Program-made: the position numbers and the translations under genes
The notes under the pieces: generated by a model
What the model saw: only the letters and a program-made list of their open reading frames with translations
Told to the model about the DNA's origin: nothing
Databases searched by the model: none
Part shown: one piece after another, positions 8,619 through 17,187 of the stretch
Numbering within the stretch: the stretch's first letter is position 1
Layout: every line of letters begins with the position of its first letter
NCBI GenBank assembly: GCA_016712145.1
Contig: JADJRO010000001.1
Span: 1,984,501 to 2,048,500 of the forward strand
DNA from: Saprospiraceae bacterium
GTDB taxonomy: Bacteria > Bacteroidota > Bacteroidia > Chitinophagales > Saprospiraceae
Direction: 5' to 3'
Length of the DNA stretch: 64,000 bases

Positions 8619-8873
8619 CTATTTCATTTTTGCAATATGGTGCATTAAGCTGCTCTTGATATTGGCAGCTTTATTTTTATGCCAAGTATTCTTTTTAGCC
8701 AGTTTGTCAATCATTCGAGCAACTTTAGGCATATAAGCCAAGGCAGTGGATTTATCAGAAAACTCCCTCAACTTCTTAATTGCGGTACGAGTAGTCTTTT
8801 TGAAATAGCGGTTTGCGATTCTGCGGACAATATTTTGACGCATTCTTTTTAAAGCCGACTGATGATTTGCCAT
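8619..8873 (-). CDS. rpsT: 30S ribosomal protein S20
   Basis: An 84-residue, strongly basic helical protein with the S20 hallmarks: MANHQSALKRMRQN start, RTAIKKL, and the C-terminal KKNTWHKNKAANIKSSL region, which contacts the 5' domain and h44 of 16S rRNA. Length and composition match the family. It is probably expressed from its own promoter (box at 8897-8904). It is downstream of the AtpZ-like pair on the same strand, separated by about 130 bp of AT-rich DNA. Confidence 0.95.
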   Translation of the reverse strand: MANHQSALKRMRQNIVRRIANRYFKKTTRTAIKKLREFSDKSTALAYMPKVARMIDKLAKKNTWHKNKAANIKSSLMHHIAKMK

Positions 8874-8896
8874 ATACTTAATTTAAAAAAGGAATG

Positions 8897-8904
8897 CAAA
8901 GATA
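8897..8904 (-). promoter_or_regulatory. -7 promoter box for rpsT
   Basis: TATCTTTG on the minus strand matches TAnnTTTG, 23 bp upstream of the rpsT ATG. The identical octamer precedes the 33.4-kb methyltransferase. Confidence 0.5.
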
Positions 8905-9001
8905 AAACGCATACTTGGTTTAAATAAATTTTTAACAATTAATTGAAAATTACAATTAAAAAATTTATTGTCAGCATATTATATATTAAATAAAATTATA
9001 A

Positions 9002-9380
9002 TTACTTCATTTTTGCCATTTTCATCAGCACCCAGGTCTCTAAAATGGTAAATAAAAGATAGGAGGAAATGAGGGGTAAGACCAATTCACGAGGCTTGAT
9101 ACCCAGTACTTTAACTAATAATAACCAACATGGAGAGGAATACAATTTTCAAGCTAATGCTCACCATGAATACCCGAGTGAATAAAAAAGGATTTGTGGA
9201 GCGCACGGCACGTTCTGATATTTGAAAAATCAGGCTGGTAAAAAAAACAAAAAAACCAATGATTCCAAAGCTGGCATTTGCAACCAAGTCCGAAATATCT
9301 GTTTTGGGTGCATATAAACTAATAAACAGACAGGCTACCGCGGTAAGCACCAAAAATGAATAAAACTTTAAGACACTCAT
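9002..9380 (-). CDS. Small membrane protein linked to AtpZ, frameshifted
   Basis: The first frame (9111-9380, 89 residues) has three hydrophobic segments and stops at LVIIS. A second frame on the same strand (9002 to ~9115) continues with VKVLGIKPRELVLPL and a further membrane segment ending in KMAKMK. Together they make a ~126-residue, four-helix protein like the uncharacterised membrane protein that in many Bacteroidota lies between AtpZ and ATP synthase subunit a and ends in a similar xxFLxxETxFMxKL helix (from memory). Removing one base, or adding two, near 9113-9120 joins the frames. It overlaps the AtpZ-like gene by 4 bp. No atpB follows here. It could instead be a true 89-residue protein. 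Confidence 0.55.
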
Positions 9381-9592
9381 TTGTCCATCCTTTTAAGGTC
9401 ATAATTTAACCAAACCATAAAAGCGATTAGCATAAACATACTACACAATGCGGTTAAAATGGGCTTTTCTAATTGCAGTTTTCGATCGAGAACGCTACCA
9501 AACCAGGCCGCAAGCCCCATTGAAACAAACAATTGTGTGGCAAGACCCGAATATTTTAGGATCTTATTACTCTTCAGGTCATATTTAGCCAT
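9377..9592 (-). CDS. AtpZ/AtpI-family membrane protein
   Basis: A 71-residue protein with two transmembrane helices (about 12-33 and 43-63) joined by a GSVLDRKLQLEKP loop. This is the layout of the AtpZ/AtpI family, proposed to help assembly or ion supply of F1Fo ATP synthase. The GLAAWFGSVLDRKL segment is the recognisable core. The start overlaps nothing upstream; 13 bp separate it from bactofilin. The end overlaps the next frame by 4 bp (ATGA), which suggests translational coupling. The rest of the atp operon is not in this window, which is unusual for this gene in Bacteroidota. Confidence 0.7.
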   Translation of the reverse strand: MAKYDLKSNKILKYSGLATQLFVSMGLAAWFGSVLDRKLQLEKPILTALCSMFMLIAFMVWLNYDLKRMDK

Positions 9593-9605
9593 CTGTTTGG
9601 GAGGC

Positions 9606-10043
9606 TTACATTTTAATCATATCCGGTTTTACCTGCGGCATCGGATTGACTTTTGCAGAAGTAGATCCCATTTTACTGGTCACATTAAATTTAGCTCCGG
9701 GGCTAACTGCCAATTTATCTGTATTAATTTCTCCATCTACGATCGCGGTCTCTTTCACTTGCAGTAAATCTTCAATTTGTACGATCCCTTTAAACCGACC
9801 TTCAATGGTTGCATTCTGAGCTTTAATTTCTCCTTCAATACTACCTTTCGGACCAATGATGACTTTCCCTTTACATACTAAAATACCCTTTAGAAATCCA
9901 TCAATTCGAATATCACTTTCTGCTGTAATGGTCCCTTCGACCTGGGTCCCTACGACCAGACTGTTTAAAGCTCCTTGTGGCAAGGGCCCTACAGATGATT
10001 TAGTTGCTTCATTTGAAGCGTTTTTACTCCCAAACATATCCAT
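9606..10043 (-). CDS. Bactofilin family cytoskeletal protein
   Basis: Bactofilins polymerise without nucleotide into filaments that scaffold cell-wall or envelope enzymes. The 145-residue protein has a short polar N-terminus (~1-25). A right-handed beta-helix core (~30-125) follows, with the repeating hydrophobic/Gly pattern seen in VGTQVEGTI, IDGFLKGIL, GSIEGEI, ATIEGRFKGIV and AIVDGEI. The C-terminus is polar. Length and order fit the family (DUF583). It sits upstream of the AtpZ-like gene by 13 bp, a bactofilin-atpZ order I have seen in other Bacteroidota (recollection). A bacA-type symbol is not assigned because paralogues are common. Confidence 0.88.
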   Translation of the reverse strand: MDMFGSKNASNEATKSSVGPLPQGALNSLVVGTQVEGTITAESDIRIDGFLKGILVCKGKVIIGPKGSIEGEIKAQNATIEGRFKGIVQIEDLLQVKETAIVDGEINTDKLAVSPGAKFNVTSKMGSTSAKVNPMPQVKPDMIKM

Positions 10044-10105
10044 TGTTTTTGGTGGGTAACAAAAATACGATTTAATTAAATAAATGAACGGAAAAATGGA
10101 GGAGC

Positions 10106-10129
10106 AGTCTATAGTCTATAGTCTATAGT
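10106..10129. repeat. Short heptamer repeat AGTCTAT x3
   Basis: Three head-to-tail copies of AGTCTAT followed by AGT, upstream of bactofilin. The unit resembles the AGGCTAR heptamer of the large array at 31.5 kb. Confidence 0.7.
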
Positions 10130-10181
10130 TAAATAAATACTTCCATCTTAGGATGGTTCATTATTGCGAGAGTGAAATTAA

Positions 10182-10202
10182 CTTGAAGCAATCTGCTTTA
10201 AG
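10182..10202 (-). terminator. Possible terminator of the PorP/SprF gene
   Basis: A 9-bp stem (CTTGAAGCA / TGCTTTAAG, one G-T pair) with a 3-nt loop lies 21 bp past the stop codon. On the minus strand it is followed by TTAATTTC. The T-tract is weak. Confidence 0.35.
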
Positions 10203-10222
10203 TTGTTAAGCCAGATTCTTTT

Positions 10223-11290
10223 CTAGAAATTCGGACAATAGATTCCACGGCGTTCTGGACCGCAGATATTGTATATAAAAGACAATTCGAAAGAATTATT
10301 TCCGGCATTGGCTTTTTTCAACGACGACGTGTTGATATCGTAACTCAGTCCGAAACCATACTTGCTGTAATCAAAGCGGGATGACAGAATGAGTGCATCC
10401 ATATGAATCCCTGATGAATTGTCGGTTTTGTATTTGTTGGCCAGACGTGCCCAAAGTCCTAATTGGAAGGTGGCTTCATTGGTACGGCTGTTACCAGATC
10501 CAAAACGGAAACTGGTACCTCCATTTAATTCAAAGGAGGGTCCCTGAAAAAAGGCTACCATTCCAGGTACGATCGCATTGCGGCGATTCAATCTGAATAC
10601 ACCACCCCCGTGAACGGTTAATTTTGAATATAAAGGAGCAGGTACATATCCATTGTTGGGAATGTCTGTAATGTTGTTTTGTAAAGGTTCATTTAAATGA
10701 CTATAGGCACCACCAATATAAAAGTTATTGTATTTGTCTAATACGGAAAACCACAATGCACCTACAGAAACGTCTGCAAATAAAAAGCTTGGATCAAAAA
10801 CTGCCGGATCTTTTTGACCGTTTGGATCTACACCATTTGAAGTTATCTGTGTACCCCAAATTGCATTGTGGAATTTAACGCCTCGTTGATTTAAACCAGC
10901 TTCGGCACCAAAAACCAAATAATTAGAGGAGGTTCTTGAACCAGACATCCGTTTACTATAGGAACCTGAAAGTTTAAATTGAAGGGTACTAAAATCCAAT
11001 GAACCCGCTTTATCTCCCCAAAATGTGCCTCCAAATCCAAAATAATCATAACGACCTACAGGAATTTTTTGATCGAATGACATGTTATAGGTATTGAAAG
11101 AATTTGCAAATCCAATTACTGGAGCCCACTGGTTCCGGTAATTTGCAACAAACCGCATCTTACAATTCATAACCCCCGTTAAAGCAGGATTTAAATTGGT
11201 CGGTGACATATAAAACTGAGAAAAATGAATGTCTTGTGCCTGGATTCCCCAGCTCAAAACGATTGAGAAAAGAATAGCTAAACGCTTCAT
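10223..11290 (-). CDS. PorP/SprF family type IX secretion outer-membrane protein
   Basis: A 355-residue outer-membrane beta-barrel. The signal peptide (MKRLAILFSIVLSWGIQAQ) is followed at once by the family start DIHFSQFYMSPTNLNPALTG. The remainder alternates short strands and Gly/Asn turns to an aromatic C-terminus. SprF helps export or anchor particular gliding adhesins, and PorP is a T9SS component; many paralogues pair with a large secreted partner. No partner is adjacent here: the neighbours are bactofilin and the protease pair. The ATG at 11290 is chosen because it starts the signal peptide. An upstream in-frame start at 11365 would put 25 odd residues in front of it. Confidence 0.88.
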   Translation of the reverse strand: MKRLAILFSIVLSWGIQAQDIHFSQFYMSPTNLNPALTGVMNCKMRFVANYRNQWAPVIGFANSFNTYNMSFDQKIPVGRYDYFGFGGTFWGDKAGSLDFSTLQFKLSGSYSKRMSGSRTSSNYLVFGAEAGLNQRGVKFHNAIWGTQITSNGVDPNGQKDPAVFDPSFLFADVSVGALWFSVLDKYNNFYIGGAYSHLNEPLQNNITDIPNNGYVPAPLYSKLTVHGGGVFRLNRRNAIVPGMVAFFQGPSFELNGGTSFRFGSGNSRTNEATFQLGLWARLANKYKTDNSSGIHMDALILSSRFDYSKYGFGLSYDINTSSLKKANAGNNSFELSFIYNICGPERRGIYCPNF

Positions 11291-11392
11291 GCCTACTACT
11301 TTATAAGTGCATAAATTTATGACCTTTCCCTCAAATAATATTCCCATTTGCTTAAAATTTAACAAATATTAAAAAAAACAATGTTTAATCGC

Positions 11393-12472
11393 TTAATCCA
11401 CACGAGTAATAGCTCCAAAATTCTTTATCAGTAAATCATCATATGCATTGGCTTTTTCAAATAAATACTGAAAAATCTGACTGCCTAATTCAGGTTTGAA
11501 CGAGTGATCAAAAATTTGCAATGAAAGAATGATGTCCTGATTCTGAATACTAAAACATAGACCCTCTAACTGACTATTCTGCTGCAAGAGGTACACGTAA
11601 ATTTCCTTAATATTTTCCTTAGGCAGCGAACAAATATAAGCATCTCCTGCAATCATTCCAGTATCTTCATGATACGAGAGTAATATTTTTGCAGAACCGT
11701 GTTCGATTTCCCAATTATAGGGGCCTCTTCGAGTTAAGTTTACATCGTAGTTGAGTGCTTTTAATGCATCTTCTATCTCTAGTTTGATCCCTTTTGGTTG
11801 ATAATCTTCAATTTGGGAGATCATCTGAATTTTCGAACCACAAAAAGGGCAGTATTTTTTTTCAGGATTGGGTTCAAATACAATATTGGCACATGAAATA
11901 CACCGGACCCCTGATTTATCTCCACCTGCTTTAAATTCATCCAATGCTTGTTTAAGATATCTGGCTGGCAATGAGAATCCGATACTTTGACCATTTTGAA
12001 TAATAAAGGTATTAACTCCCAATATTTCACCGGCATCATTTACCAAAGGTCCCCCACTGTTACCTGGATTTAATGCAGCATCGTGCTGGATATAATATAA
12101 ATCATCTTGCTGGTGGCTGGAATTTGAAATAATCCCCTGAGTCGCGGTGTATTTTAAGCCGAATGGATGTCCGACAGCAATGACGGGATCTCCTTCTCTA
12201 AAATCCTCTTGATCATGTAATTTGACACTCATCCAAGGATTCGCTTTAGGACCTTGTACAAAGGCCAAATCAAATTTTGGATCCAAATATCGGACGGAAC
12301 TCAAAACACGTTGAACGCCTTTGCCTTCAACAACCACATCTTTGTTGTTTCGGACCACATGTTCATTGGTTATTATTAAATCATACTCCTTGAGGTAAAA
12401 TCCGGTTCCAATTGAAAATGGAGTCGCAATTTGTATAACCACACCTTTATATTGTTCGATCAGTGCTCTCAT
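11393..12472 (-). CDS. Cytosolic HtrA-like serine protease with zinc ribbon and YbjN-like domain
   Basis: A 359-residue protein. Residues ~8-180 are a trypsin-fold DegP/HtrA-type domain with a complete triad: His38 in TNEHVV, Asp68 in KFDLAF, Ser139 in NPGNSGGPL. There is no signal peptide and no PDZ domain, so it probably acts in the cytosol. Cys191/Cys194 and Cys208/Cys211 form a rubredoxin-like zinc ribbon. Residues ~225-359 resemble the YbjN/type III chaperone fold (IEDALKALNY...). Its start overlaps the stop of the upstream unknown gene by 4 bp, so the two are translationally coupled. The substrate is unknown, and the C-terminal assignment is by pattern only. Confidence 0.75.
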   Translation of the reverse strand: MRALIEQYKGVVIQIATPFSIGTGFYLKEYDLIITNEHVVRNNKDVVVEGKGVQRVLSSVRYLDPKFDLAFVQGPKANPWMSVKLHDQEDFREGDPVIAVGHPFGLKYTATQGIISNSSHQQDDLYYIQHDAALNPGNSGGPLVNDAGEILGVNTFIIQNGQSIGFSLPARYLKQALDEFKAGGDKSGVRCISCANIVFEPNPEKKYCPFCGSKIQMISQIEDYQPKGIKLEIEDALKALNYDVNLTRRGPYNWEIEHGSAKILLSYHEDTGMIAGDAYICSLPKENIKEIYVYLLQQNSQLEGLCFSIQNQDIILSLQIFDHSFKPELGSQIFQYLFEKANAYDDLLIKNFGAITRVD

Positions 12473-13770
12473 GTAAGGGGCAGTTCTTTAATAAATACCA
12501 AAAATTCTTTTAGAAATAGATTGGGTGTTGAATCTTTAAACTTTGCTTTAGGTAATTCATCTGAAAATGCATTCGGAAATTTATCCAGAATCGTTTCTAT
12601 TTCATCATTGATTTCATTATAATTTAGGGTGCGTTCATTTTTCCAATAGTTCATCGGAAATCCGAGCGACTTAAAATACGAATCAAATGAAATTTCAAAA
12701 TAAAGATGAAATAAACTTCGGACCGGTTCAGGCATTGCAAAATTGTACATGCAATATCCAGCAATGTAATTACAAATTGCAAGGCAAATCCCTTCGTGTT
12801 TGTTTTCTTCATACCATTTTATGGCTTGAAGCTCGGCCTCAATAAATTGAGCTATGGTTGGTTGTTTTACCGGACTGGTAATTCCAAAACTGGCAATGGC
12901 TTCGTACAATTCTTTTGCCAGATCTTCATCTTTCATCTCAAGGATTTCTTTCAATCCCGTTTCAAGAATAGACACTTTTAATTCAGTGTTTTCCGGAGCT
13001 GTTTCAAAATAACGAATGTGCATGGAACCTAATATATCCATCAGTTTGCCTTCTGGTTTCACTAAATAATCCAGATCATAGACTACGGCTAAATAGACAT
13101 AGGTCAAGGCCCCTTGAAATCGCCTCGGATTAAGGGTTCCCAATACATTTGGTTCAAATACTTTTTGGATCTGAGCACGGATGAATTGAATTTTAATGGC
13201 TATAATTTCCGGACTCAAAGTTTTTATATGATGATTCTGAATGGGCTCCAAATATTCAAATTCATCCAACAGAATATCATCGTCCTTATCTGCCTGTAAA
13301 GCCAATTCTTTCAATCCGTAATACAATTTATAAGGCGAAGCATCCGCAAGCAAACTATCAAATATCAAACATAAATTATCGTCTGCATCTAAAGCAAATC
13401 GTGCATAGTTTAATCGAAAATTATGTTCCACCGCTTTTCGTAAAAATCCTACATTGAGTTCTTTACAATGGGCTACCAGGCAAACTGCTTTAAAAATCCG
13501 CTCATCATACGTACAATGAATCTGCTTCGATCCCTGATATAAAATAAATTTGCCCTCCTGTTCAATTATTATGTTATCCCCTGACTGGTTTTTTAAATAC
13601 TGCAAAAGATGTTTAATAGCTTCTCTGCAGTTTTGTTCTTCAAATAACTTTAAGCTGGCATCCCATTCTGCATATTGTTCTTTTGATTTGTAGGCATCTG
13701 AAAACCGGCCGAAAGAAATTTCAGGCGCTGCAATTTGTTGTCTTGATAAAATTTTATCCCAGAATCCCAT
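12469..13770 (-). CDS. Unknown protein with YbjN-like segment, coupled to protease
   Basis: A 433-residue cytosolic protein with no signal peptide or membrane helix. I do not recognise the full-length family. Residues ~30-160 contain a stretch (GFLRKAVEHNFRLNYARFAL then DADDNLCLIFDSLLAD) that resembles YbjN-type sensory-regulator domains, the same fold suspected at the C-terminus of the downstream protease. The remainder is helical and acidic, with one Cys-rich patch (ICLAICNYIAGYCMY). It is the first gene of a two-gene unit: its stop overlaps the protease start by 4 bp. A shared domain and tight coupling suggest that the two proteins interact, perhaps as substrate adaptor and protease. Confidence 0.6.
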   Translation of the reverse strand: MGFWDKILSRQQIAAPEISFGRFSDAYKSKEQYAEWDASLKLFEEQNCREAIKHLLQYLKNQSGDNIIIEQEGKFILYQGSKQIHCTYDERIFKAVCLVAHCKELNVGFLRKAVEHNFRLNYARFALDADDNLCLIFDSLLADASPYKLYYGLKELALQADKDDDILLDEFEYLEPIQNHHIKTLSPEIIAIKIQFIRAQIQKVFEPNVLGTLNPRRFQGALTYVYLAVVYDLDYLVKPEGKLMDILGSMHIRYFETAPENTELKVSILETGLKEILEMKDEDLAKELYEAIASFGITSPVKQPTIAQFIEAELQAIKWYEENKHEGICLAICNYIAGYCMYNFAMPEPVRSLFHLYFEISFDSYFKSLGFPMNYWKNERTLNYNEINDEIETILDKFPNAFSDELPKAKFKDSTPNLFLKEFLVFIKELPLT

Positions 13771-13849
13771 AGAATTTTTAAGCGGCTCAAAGGTACTAAT
13801 CCATCTTCTTTAATTTGGAATAAAAATTCTACAAAAGCTTAAACTCATT

Positions 13850-13857
13850 TAAATTTG
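13850..13857 (+). promoter_or_regulatory. -7 promoter box for the GSCFA gene
   Basis: TAAATTTG followed by C, 8 bp before the ATG at 13866. It is a perfect TAnnTTTG match in the 95-bp divergent gap, and the transcript leader would be very short. Confidence 0.45.
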
Positions 13858-13865
13858 CACTCTTT

Positions 13866-14810
13866 ATGTACACTAAAACGACGTTTCCGTTTTTCGAGAG
13901 TGCGTTTAAAATTCGACACAATGATTTGATTTATAGTTGTGGCAGTTGCTTTGCAAGTGAATTAGGCGATCAACTGGATTCACTCCGATTCAAAATCATA
14001 AGACATCCATATGGAATTGTTTACAATCCGCTTAGCATTGCACAACAATTTGATAAATTGCTTGCTCAAAATTTTTATACAGAATCAGATCTTATCGTTC
14101 AGAATGGACTTTTCCATTCAATGGAACACCATGGTTCGTTTTCATCGCCCCATAAAAATCATGTTCTTGACCAATTGAATCGTTGTTCTGAAGAAGCGTA
14201 TGAACAATTAAAAAATTGTCGTTTTCTGGTCCTGACACTAGGTTCCTCTTTTTATTATCGATTAAATTCTAATCAGCATGTCGTTGCAAATTGTCATAAG
14301 CTACCATCCAATTTATTTATCAAAAAACTTGCAAGCCTCGAAGAGATCTATAAACGATTACACCAAGTCATTGAACGTATATTAATATTTAATCCTTCGC
14401 TACAGATTTTATTAAGCGTAAGTCCGGTGCGTTATTTAAAAGATGGATTTATTCAAAATCAACGCAGCAAATCTAGGTTATTGCTGGTATGCGAACAATT
14501 ATGCAATCAATTTGAAAGTTGTGAATACATTCCAAGCTATGAAATTTTTATGGATGACTTGCGGGATTATCGATATGTAAAAGACGACTTAGTTCATCCG
14601 AATCAAATGGCAATTGATTACATCTTCAATTATTTTGAACAAGCTTATTTTAATCAGGACACAAGGGTATTGGTAGCTAAAATTAAAAAGTGGAATCAAC
14701 TTTCCAATCACAGGGTCTTGCATGCAGAGTCCGAGTCATATGCCAAGTACTGTTTGCAATTGGAACAGCTGCAAGCAGAAATAGAACTTGAAATTGCACA
14801 TATAAGCTGA
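13866..14810 (+). CDS. GSCFA domain protein (SGNH-hydrolase-like)
   Basis: A 314-residue protein with the family's naming motif GSCFAS near residues 26-31, whose Ser/Cys region forms the active-site block. It also has a NPLS segment, TLGSSFYYR (~131-139), SPVRYLKDG (~190-198), YIPSYEI and a C-terminal DLVHPN that supplies the presumed Asp-His pair. GSCFA proteins are related to SGNH esterases and acetyl-hydrolases and are common in Bacteroidota. The substrate is unknown. No signal peptide is seen, so it is cytosolic or membrane-peripheral. It is divergent from the protease pair and convergent with the OPT transporter. Confidence 0.85.
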   Translation: MYTKTTFPFFESAFKIRHNDLIYSCGSCFASELGDQLDSLRFKIIRHPYGIVYNPLSIAQQFDKLLAQNFYTESDLIVQNGLFHSMEHHGSFSSPHKNHVLDQLNRCSEEAYEQLKNCRFLVLTLGSSFYYRLNSNQHVVANCHKLPSNLFIKKLASLEEIYKRLHQVIERILIFNPSLQILLSVSPVRYLKDGFIQNQRSKSRLLLVCEQLCNQFESCEYIPSYEIFMDDLRDYRYVKDDLVHPNQMAIDYIFNYFEQAYFNQDTRVLVAKIKKWNQLSNHRVLHAESESYAKYCLQLEQLQAEIELEIAHIS

Positions 14811-15120
14811 AACATCAAAACTATAGAAGCTGTAAAATCCCCAGACTCATTGGAAGGAGGTTTTGATTCTAACAATGCATAATATCCCTTTGAAGGGCTT
14901 TGGGGTTTAGAATTGCTGGATAGACAAATTAATTTCCTTAAATGCAATAGAATATTATTCAATATTCATATTGGTCTATTGCTTTATTTTATGCCTATTT
15001 AAAAATTCATTTTATTCTAAAGAGTATTTAGATGAATGGAAACTCATAAAATACAAAGTCCACGGAAAATTAGTTTTAATTACCGTGGACTTTATTTTAT
15101 TTTATGTTAATTAAATTAGA
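14811..15120. other. Convergent intergenic region, 310 bp
   Basis: AT-rich spacer between GSCFA (+) and OPT (-). Besides the strong hairpin at 15055-15093 it has a small perfect hairpin CCCTT-TG-AAGGG (14886-14897). No open frame with coding character is seen. Confidence 0.5.
15055..15093. terminator. Bidirectional intrinsic terminator
   Basis: A perfect 11-bp stem (AAAGTCCACGG / CCGTGGACTTT) encloses an AT-rich loop that can pair further. T-rich DNA follows on both strands (TTTATTTTATTTT on plus, TGTATTTTATG on minus). It sits between two convergent genes. Confidence 0.75.
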
Positions 15121-17148
15121 TCATTCAGTTTTAGTTTGAACAGCTGTGCGATAGAGTATAAATGCAAGCGCTGCAAAAAACAGAACGCCTAAAATTTGAT
15201 AGCCTCCTTCGCCGATTGCACCTGTCAAACTATGTTCCAACGAGATTGCATTTATTTTGGCAGCAAACCCTTCGTTTACATTTAATAAGGCGACGATGAC
15301 TCCTGCCAGCGCGCCTCCTGCTACCAGACCGGTTGCAAACAAGGAGCCTTTACCCAATTCGTCATCCTCAGATTCTTGATTCTTTTTCTTGTTGTACCAA
15401 TCAACGACTCCTTTGACTGCACCACCAATGAAAATCGGCAAGGTAGTAGCCAAAGGCAAATAGGCTCCCACAGCAAATGACAGTGCTTTAATACCACATA
15501 ACTCCATCACAATTGCGAGAAAAACACCAGCAATTACAAATTGCCAATCGAGATTAAAAGATAAAATTCCTTTGATCAAAGTAGCCATCAAGGTTGCTTG
15601 AGGTGCATTGTATTTTTCTCCAATTGCATGTTGAATGCCTTGAGAAATCATGGTTGAATCCGGGGTGTCCAATAATTTAACAGTCCATCCGATGACGATC
15701 GAAGAAAAGACAGCCCCTATAAACAATGCCAATTGTTGATACCTTGGAGTTGCCCCAATGATGTATCCAGTTTTTAAATCCTGGGATGTAGCTCCTGCAT
15801 TGGCTGCAGCAATACAGATCATACCACCCACTACCAAAGCCATGGGTTCGTATATTTTGCCACTCCAGCCGACACCGATAAACACCAGACAGGTTGCCAT
15901 AATCGTCGCAATGGTCATCCCCGAAATCGGATTGTTTGATGAACCAATAATTCCAACAATCCTGGATGATACCGTGACGAAAAATGCTCCAAATATGACG
16001 ACCAGTAAGCCTACCAATAATTTAGAAACAAAGCCCTGGCCAGGAATTATTGGGAGCAATGCCACCATTAGAATTAAACCTAAACTACCAAACAAAACCA
16101 CTTTAATATTGAGATCTTTTTCAGTCCGTATGACACTTGATCCGGCTCCTTCTTTTACAGCACCCATAGAATCTTTAAAAGAACTCACAATGGTAGGGAT
16201 CGTTTTAATCAAGGTGATAAAACCACCTGCTGCTACTGCACCGGCACCGATCTGTCTTATATAGACCCGGTAGATAGCCTCAGCAGAATTCGTAAACGTG
16301 TGGCTGGCTTCATCCCAGCCAAATCGAACTGGATTAAATCCTAATTTGAGCACTTGTTGATAAATAATATCCCCAGGAACGAGTGTAGCCAATAAAGGAA
16401 TGAGAACAAAAGAACTCAATACACCACCGGCAACCAATACGCCTGAAATTTTAGGTCCGATGATGTAACCGACCCCTAGATATTCTGGTGTGATTTCACC
16501 ATGAATTCTACCTGCAGGCCAGTATTTATTAGTCAATCCGGTAACATAAGTAGGGACTTCAGCGATCAGGTGTAAGACTTTTTGCAACATAGCATACAGG
16601 ATGGAAATTCCCAATCCCATAAACGCCGTTCTTGCAAAATCACCGCCTTTTTCACCGGCTACCAATACGCTGGCACAGGCGGTGCCTTCCGGATACGGAA
16701 GACTTCCATGTTCTTTGACAATCAGAGAGCGTCTTAAAGGAATCATCATGAGCGTACCGAGAATACCTCCCAATACTGCCAATGTGAAAATCGTCCAATA
16801 ATTGAATGAGCTAATCCCATCACTTTCAGCTGAAAGAAATAAAAATCCGGGCAGCGTAAATACTACACCGGCTGCAATTGATTCCCCAGCAGAACCTGTA
16901 GTTTGAATAATATTATTTTCAAGAATGGTCGTCTTAAAAAAACGCCTTCCCAATGAAATTGCTAATACTGCTATTGGAATTGATGCCGATACAGTCAATC
17001 CTGCTTTTAATGCAAGATAAACGGTTGCAGCTCCAAACAGAATTCCAAAAAAGATTCCAAGTAAAATTGCTTTTATTGAAAACTCTGCAATGTTTGTAAT
17101 CTCCGGTGAGATATACGGTTTAAACTCTTTGTGTGGTGAACCTTCCAT
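15121..17148 (-). CDS. OPT family oligopeptide transporter
   Basis: A 675-residue inner-membrane protein with about 16 predicted helices, importing small peptides (or metal-chelate-like substrates) with protons. Recognisable OPT features are the N-terminal GAATVYLALKAGLTVSASIP segment and TTGSAGESIAAGVVFTLPG. Repeated Gly/Ala-rich helices and SNNPISGMT in the second half follow. Length and start fit the prokaryotic OPT branch (TIGR00733 type). Only 39 bp separate it from the POT gene upstream, so both importers are probably made from one transcript. Together they give the cell two energy-coupled routes for peptide uptake. Confidence 0.9.
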   Translation of the reverse strand: MEGSPHKEFKPYISPEITNIAEFSIKAILLGIFFGILFGAATVYLALKAGLTVSASIPIAVLAISLGRRFFKTTILENNIIQTTGSAGESIAAGVVFTLPGFLFLSAESDGISSFNYWTIFTLAVLGGILGTLMMIPLRRSLIVKEHGSLPYPEGTACASVLVAGEKGGDFARTAFMGLGISILYAMLQKVLHLIAEVPTYVTGLTNKYWPAGRIHGEITPEYLGVGYIIGPKISGVLVAGGVLSSFVLIPLLATLVPGDIIYQQVLKLGFNPVRFGWDEASHTFTNSAEAIYRVYIRQIGAGAVAAGGFITLIKTIPTIVSSFKDSMGAVKEGAGSSVIRTEKDLNIKVVLFGSLGLILMVALLPIIPGQGFVSKLLVGLLVVIFGAFFVTVSSRIVGIIGSSNNPISGMTIATIMATCLVFIGVGWSGKIYEPMALVVGGMICIAAANAGATSQDLKTGYIIGATPRYQQLALFIGAVFSSIVIGWTVKLLDTPDSTMISQGIQHAIGEKYNAPQATLMATLIKGILSFNLDWQFVIAGVFLAIVMELCGIKALSFAVGAYLPLATTLPIFIGGAVKGVVDWYNKKKNQESEDDELGKGSLFATGLVAGGALAGVIVALLNVNEGFAAKINAISLEHSLTGAIGEGGYQILGVLFFAALAFILYRTAVQTKTE

Positions 17149-17187
17149 ATAATTCGAATTGTTTTGTTTGAATGTTAATTTGAATTT

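Noticed and set aside
15758..16264. 168-residue frame antisense to the OPT gene
   Set aside because: Shadow of the transporter's codon pattern, with no promoter or family match.
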